Source of the DNA: Holophagales bacterium
GTDB lineage: Bacteria > Acidobacteriota > Holophagae > Holophagales > Holophagaceae
Direction: 5' to 3'
Length of the DNA stretch: 16,743 nucleotides
Assembly (NCBI GenBank): GCA_031281385.1
Contig: JAITFL010000182.1
Coordinates: 1-16,743 of the forward strand
Under the pieces are notes generated by a model. It was not told where the DNA came from. It saw only the letters and a program-made list of their open reading frames with translations, and ran no database searches. The translations under genes and the position numbers were made by a program. Positions within the stretch are counted from its first letter, which is position 1. Each line of letters starts with the position of its first letter. Shown in pieces: positions 14,135 to 16,743 of this stretch.

Positions 14135-15730
14135 CTAGGCCATCCTGAATTTTTGCACTTCGGAGTGCAACTCCGCTGCAAGGCGGGCAAGGTCGGAGGC
14201 CGTGCGCGAAATTTCGTTGGTGGTGGCCGCCATCTGGGTCGTGGCGGATGCCGTGGCCGCAACCTCACGAGTGCTTTCGTCAACCTTGCTGGACACTTCC
14301 GCGCCCGCCTTGGACTGCTCGCTAGACGCGGCCACTGTGGCCTTGGTCTGCGATGCGAACCCATTCAGCAGTTCCCTGATATTTGCCATTAAGCCAACGG
14401 TGGTCGCCACCATCTCCTCGCCCCGCTCGACAGAATCTCTGGCCTCGATGTTGTACTGGGCGATTTCTTTGGCGGATGTCCCGCTGCGCTCGGCCAGTTT
14501 TCGCACTTCTTCTGCCACAACAGCGAAGCCCTTGCCCTGCTCGCCCGCCTTGGCGGCCTCTATGGCGGCATTTAGGGAAAGAAGGTTGGTCTGGTTGGCT
14601 ATCTCTTGGATTACGCCAATAGCTTGGGCTATCCTGGCGGTGGTCTGGGTTATGCCGTCCATGGCGGCCTTGGTGGACTTGCCGGCCTCGTTTCCTTGTT
14701 GTGTTGCGTCTAGGGCCGCTTCCAACTGCTGTAGCGAATTCCGGCTGTCCTTGGCCACTTCATCAATGGATGCCGACAGTTCGGTCATAGCGGCAGCCAT
14801 CTGCTCGGCGTTGGTCTTCTGCATGTCAGTAGTCTTGGCTATATGATCCGTTGTGGCAGACATCTCCTCGGCAGCGGCAGAGAGCTGGGTTGAGGCACTG
14901 GCGACGCCTTCCACGCTGCGGATCACGTCAGTCAGGAGGCGCCTCAGGTCATAGACCATTTTCCCCAACGTGTCGGCCAATTCGCCCAACTCATCTTTTG
15001 TTTCGGCCTTTGACACAACAGTGAAGTCTCCGTCCGCCACCCGTCCAAGGTTGACCGACACTTGGTGCAGCTGGCGCCTGATAAAGTTCGAAATGTACGT
15101 GGCGAGGGAAATCGAAATAACGATGGCTACAAGGGTGACGATGACTTGGAGATAGATGCCTTTTTTGGCCGTCCTTTTGTTAGATTCCCTTTGCTCTACG
15201 GCAATGGAATGCATGTGCGCCTTCGTTTCTTCCAGTGCCTTGACGCATGCTTTGTTGATAGGGAGTAGCTTTGTATTCATGTACTGAATTGCCTCGTTAT
15301 CCTTGTTAGCTAGGGCGAGTTCAAAAAACGGCCCAATCCCGGAAATGTATTCCCTTAGGTGGCTTAGCGCGTCATCAATCAACATCTCGCCCTTCTTGTC
15401 GCCATTCACCACGTCCTTTTTTATTTTTAGTAGTTGCTCATCGGCTGCGTTGACATTTTTTTCAATGGTTTCTTTGTGCTTTCGGATTACATCAGGGTCT
15501 GTCTCAATGATCGCATCGCGGATGCTTGTCCGGCAAGAAGTCATGGTTTCCGAGGCAATGGCGGCCTCGCTGATCCCATTGACTCCGTGGGCGTAAAGCA
15601 GGTCGTCTGCTTTGGTCAGGGCGATTGCATCAACGATCCCAGAAATGCTTATGATTACAGCCAAACCGACAACGGTAAGGAAACCGAGCATCATCTTGGT
15701 TTTTATTTTGAGGTGTATGAACCACTCCAT
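14135..15730 (-). CDS. Methyl-accepting chemotaxis protein
   Basis: This 531-residue transmembrane receptor controls CheA and so flagellar rotation. Its order is: TM1 (about 14-36), a periplasmic four-helix sensor domain (about 37-188), TM2 (about 191-213), HAMP (about 214-268), then the cytoplasmic coiled-coil signalling domain (about 275-531). The hairpin tip [20 protein letters not shown] (376-395) and [20 protein letters not shown] (396-415) are invariant receptor sequences. No C-terminal CheR/CheB tether pentapeptide is present; it ends KFRMA. I use the ATG at 15730 because GGAGG lies 5 bases before it; a TTG four codons earlier overlaps that site. It is convergent with U32, with 44 bases between the stops. 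The ligand is unknown. Confidence 0.97.
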   Translation of the reverse strand: MEWFIHLKIKTKMMLGFLTVVGLAVIISISGIVDAIALTKADDLLYAHGVNGISEAAIASETMTSCRTSIRDAIIETDPDVIRKHKETIEKNVNAADEQLLKIKKDVVNGDKKGEMLIDDALSHLREYISGIGPFFELALANKDNEAIQYMNTKLLPINKACVKALEETKAHMHSIAVEQRESNKRTAKKGIYLQVIVTLVAIVISISLATYISNFIRRQLHQVSVNLGRVADGDFTVVSKAETKDELGELADTLGKMVYDLRRLLTDVIRSVEGVASASTQLSAAAEEMSATTDHIAKTTDMQKTNAEQMAAAMTELSASIDEVAKDSRNSLQQLEAALDATQQGNEAGKSTKAAMDGITQTTARIAQAIGVIQEIANQTNLLSLNAAIEAAKAGEQGKGFAVVAEEVRKLAERSGTSAKEIAQYNIEARDSVERGEEMVATTVGLMANIRELLNGFASQTKATVAASSEQSKAGAEVSSKVDESTREVAATASATTQMAATTNEISRTASDLARLAAELHSEVQKFRMA

Positions 15731-15764
15731 GGTGTCCTCCAAGGGAAAGTAAAAAAGATGGGTT

Positions 15765-15782
15765 GACTATATTTGGGGGGGG
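15765..15782 (-). promoter_or_regulatory. Candidate -10 with adjacent G8/C8 tract upstream of the chemotaxis gene
   Basis: On the minus strand TATAGT lies about 35 bases before the receptor ATG. Directly upstream of it, after AAA, is a run of eight C (G8 on the plus strand, 15775-15782). A run here lies in the -10/-35 spacer, where a length change would shift promoter spacing. No good -35 is found, so this is tentative. Confidence 0.35.
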
Positions 15783-15815
15783 AAAGCGATGGCCGATTCT
15801 TGGCACCAGCGCTTC

Positions 15816-15838
15816 CGCCGTGCGACGGCGAAAACAGG
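15816..15838. repeat. Palindromic repeat, half copy
   Basis: CGCCG-TGCGA-CGGCG followed by AAAACAGG. These 23 bases are the exact reverse complement of part of the perfect hairpin at 16313-16343, so the two are in inverted orientation about 500 bases apart and bracket the small open reading frame at 16043. Confidence 0.7.
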
Positions 15839-16042
15839 CTGTCAAGTTGCCTATTCCTTGCTGCACCTCCCAGCAGCAAATCCATCGTTGGTTGCGTGTT
15901 CCAACCTTTGGCACAACCTGAGCCAGAGACATGGACACAACTGTCTGAGCCGAACTGTATGAACATTGGGGCTACCGAACAATTTAGAATAATGTTGTTG
16001 GGAGGGTGGGGCAAATTTAATTACCACAGACAAAAATTTAAC

Positions 16043-16189
16043 ATGGAAAACGAATCTGCTGTTGTTACAGTTCTGTTACTTTTGTTAAATCTTTTAATTA
16101 CAACATTTACATATTTTGCGGTTTGGAAACTTATTCAAACGGGTGGCCTGCGGGGGAGCAAAAGGGTGGGGGGGAAGAACGCTGCCTAG
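16043..16189 (+). CDS. Possible small membrane protein, 48 residues
   Basis: The product begins MENESAVVTVLLLLLNLLIT and continues TFTYFAVWKL, giving one clear transmembrane helix (about 6-28), then a basic Gly/Arg/Lys tail (GGLRGSKRVGGKNAA). I recognise no family. The first ~100 bases are much richer in A and T than the surroundings, unlike the neighbouring genes, which hints at transfer or a separate origin. A G7 run (16168-16174) near the 3' end could cause frameshifting. The ribosome binding site is weak (no clear GGAG before the ATG), so expression is uncertain. It could simply be an AT-rich spacer that happens to be open. It lies between the inverted palindromes at 15816 and 16313. Confidence 0.35.
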   Translation: MENESAVVTVLLLLLNLLITTFTYFAVWKLIQTGGLRGSKRVGGKNAA

Positions 16190-16312
16190 TGTTTCGTTTC
16201 CACGATTATGTCCACGCATATCCACGAAATGACTTTCACTTGAATGAACCTTGGTGCCATCCCATTCAATGATTTCAATACCTATCGCCCTTAGGTTGCA
16301 CCAAAGCGATCT

Positions 16313-16343
16313 CCTGTTTTCGCCGTCGCACGGCGAAAACAGG
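16313..16343. repeat. Perfect 13-bp hairpin
   Basis: CCTGTTTTCGCCG/CGGCGAAAACAGG with loop TCGCA (16326-16330). It partly recurs in inverted orientation at 15816-15838. No T-run follows, so it is not a standard terminator. A G8 run (16354-16361) follows 10 bases later. Confidence 0.8.
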
Positions 16344-16439
16344 AATCGCCACTGGGGGGGGCACCGTAGGCCCGCGGACGGTAGCGGATCGAACCCCCAA
16401 TTGCCAATACCCAGTTGGTGGGGCGAATGTGCTAGGCTA

Positions 16440-16665
16440 CGAGGATAGTGTAGCGAGCCGCCAACAGGCATAGCCGCACCTGGCGAACTTGCTTCGCCCC
16501 TAGCGGCGGGGGAAAACGCCCTAGCGCGGCGAGTGTTTGGGGCTGTAGTGCAGCCCCAAATGCCGCCAGTTGCTTGGGTGGCTTAAATGGGGGAATTGAG
16601 CTTAGTGCAGCTAAGAGCCTCTCGCATGGCATTGCTGCGAGATGGAAGGCGTAAGCGAAACACGC
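16440..16665. repeat. Hairpin array at the right end of the window
   Basis: No gene is seen here. Successive hairpins include GCGAA/TTCGC (about 16483-16497), TTTGGGGCTG/CAGCCCCAAA (16536-16560), CTTAG/CTAAG (about 16600-16614), TCTCGCA/TGCGAGA (about 16619-16641) and GGCGT/ACGCC. The 16508-16588 part is a second, inverted copy of the nested element at 7914-7990. A 13-base word GTAGCGAGCCGCC (16450-16462) also occurs at 7756-7768. Confidence 0.65.
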
Positions 16666-16679
16666 CAATTTACACTGAT

Positions 16680-16743
16680 GAGCTTCTTGCAAAACTCGGC
16701 GTTACGTCTGCTCCCGACCTTCCGCTGTCTCTGGCTGGATTTT
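16680..16743. other. Window edge, no gene recognised
   Basis: It begins with the 21-base word also found at 734-754 and runs to the end of the window with no open reading frame I can support. Confidence 0.4.

Noticed and set aside
15742..15742. TTG start four codons upstream for the chemotaxis receptor
   Set aside because: It overlaps the GGAGG ribosome binding site that serves the ATG at 15730.
16386..16398. GGATCGAACCCCC, resembling an inverted tRNA T-loop
   Set aside because: The T-stem does not pair properly and no acceptor, D or anticodon arms are found.
16094..16471. Minus-strand frame with the segment IEIIEWDGTKVHSSESHFVD
   Set aside because: The middle looks protein-like and could be a remnant, but the frame runs through the palindrome and G8 tract and I recognise no family.

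Overview
This window comes from a flagellated, chemotactic, diderm (outer-membrane) bacterium of roughly balanced GC content. The evidence is a partial flagellin start with a FliA-type promoter at the left edge, a Tol-Pal outer-membrane segment (tolB, pal, cpoB) in the middle, and a methyl-accepting chemotaxis protein near the right end. The phylum cannot be fixed from the sequence alone. No rRNA, tRNA, CRISPR array or transposase gene was found.

Layout. (1) Bases 1-65, minus strand: the first codons of a flagellin, preceded by a sigma-28 promoter and a hairpin leader. (2) 66-1059: a long non-coding stretch with dispersed, hairpin-rich repeats. (3) 1060-7557, plus strand: four paralogous family-2 glycosyltransferases with C-terminal TPR repeats. 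Their N-terminal catalytic segment and C-terminal cap are nearly identical, while their middles diverge. The first is separated from the other three by another repeat copy; the last three are packed head to tail. Being next to flagellin, they are best guessed to glycosylate flagellin or another surface protein. (4) 7558-8217: a 660-base spacer with a third repeat copy and a very long hairpin. (5) 8218-11974: tolB, pal (followed by a terminator), then cpoB, a small secreted Lys/Ala/Ser-rich protein and a stand-alone mannose-6-phosphate-isomerase-type cupin. (6) 11975-12233: a leader with alternative hairpins and a terminator just ahead of (7) a U32-family protein (RNA hydroxylase-like), 12234-14090. 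(8) 14135-15730, minus strand: the chemotaxis receptor, convergent with U32. (9) 15731-16743: mostly non-coding, with G-tracts, paired palindromes, a possible small membrane protein and an array of hairpins.

Functional reading. The left half looks like a flagellin/glycosylation island. It has expanded by tandem duplication and is bracketed by repeats in direct and inverted orientation, so it could rearrange by recombination. The centre is conserved envelope housekeeping: TolB and Pal link the outer membrane to peptidoglycan and CpoB helps coordinate this at division. The most interesting undescribed material is the dispersed repeat family. Copies around the glycosyltransferases keep a fixed GGTCAT hairpin loop while their stem bases change in matching pairs, and one copy carries a nested second hairpin element that recurs at the right end of the window.
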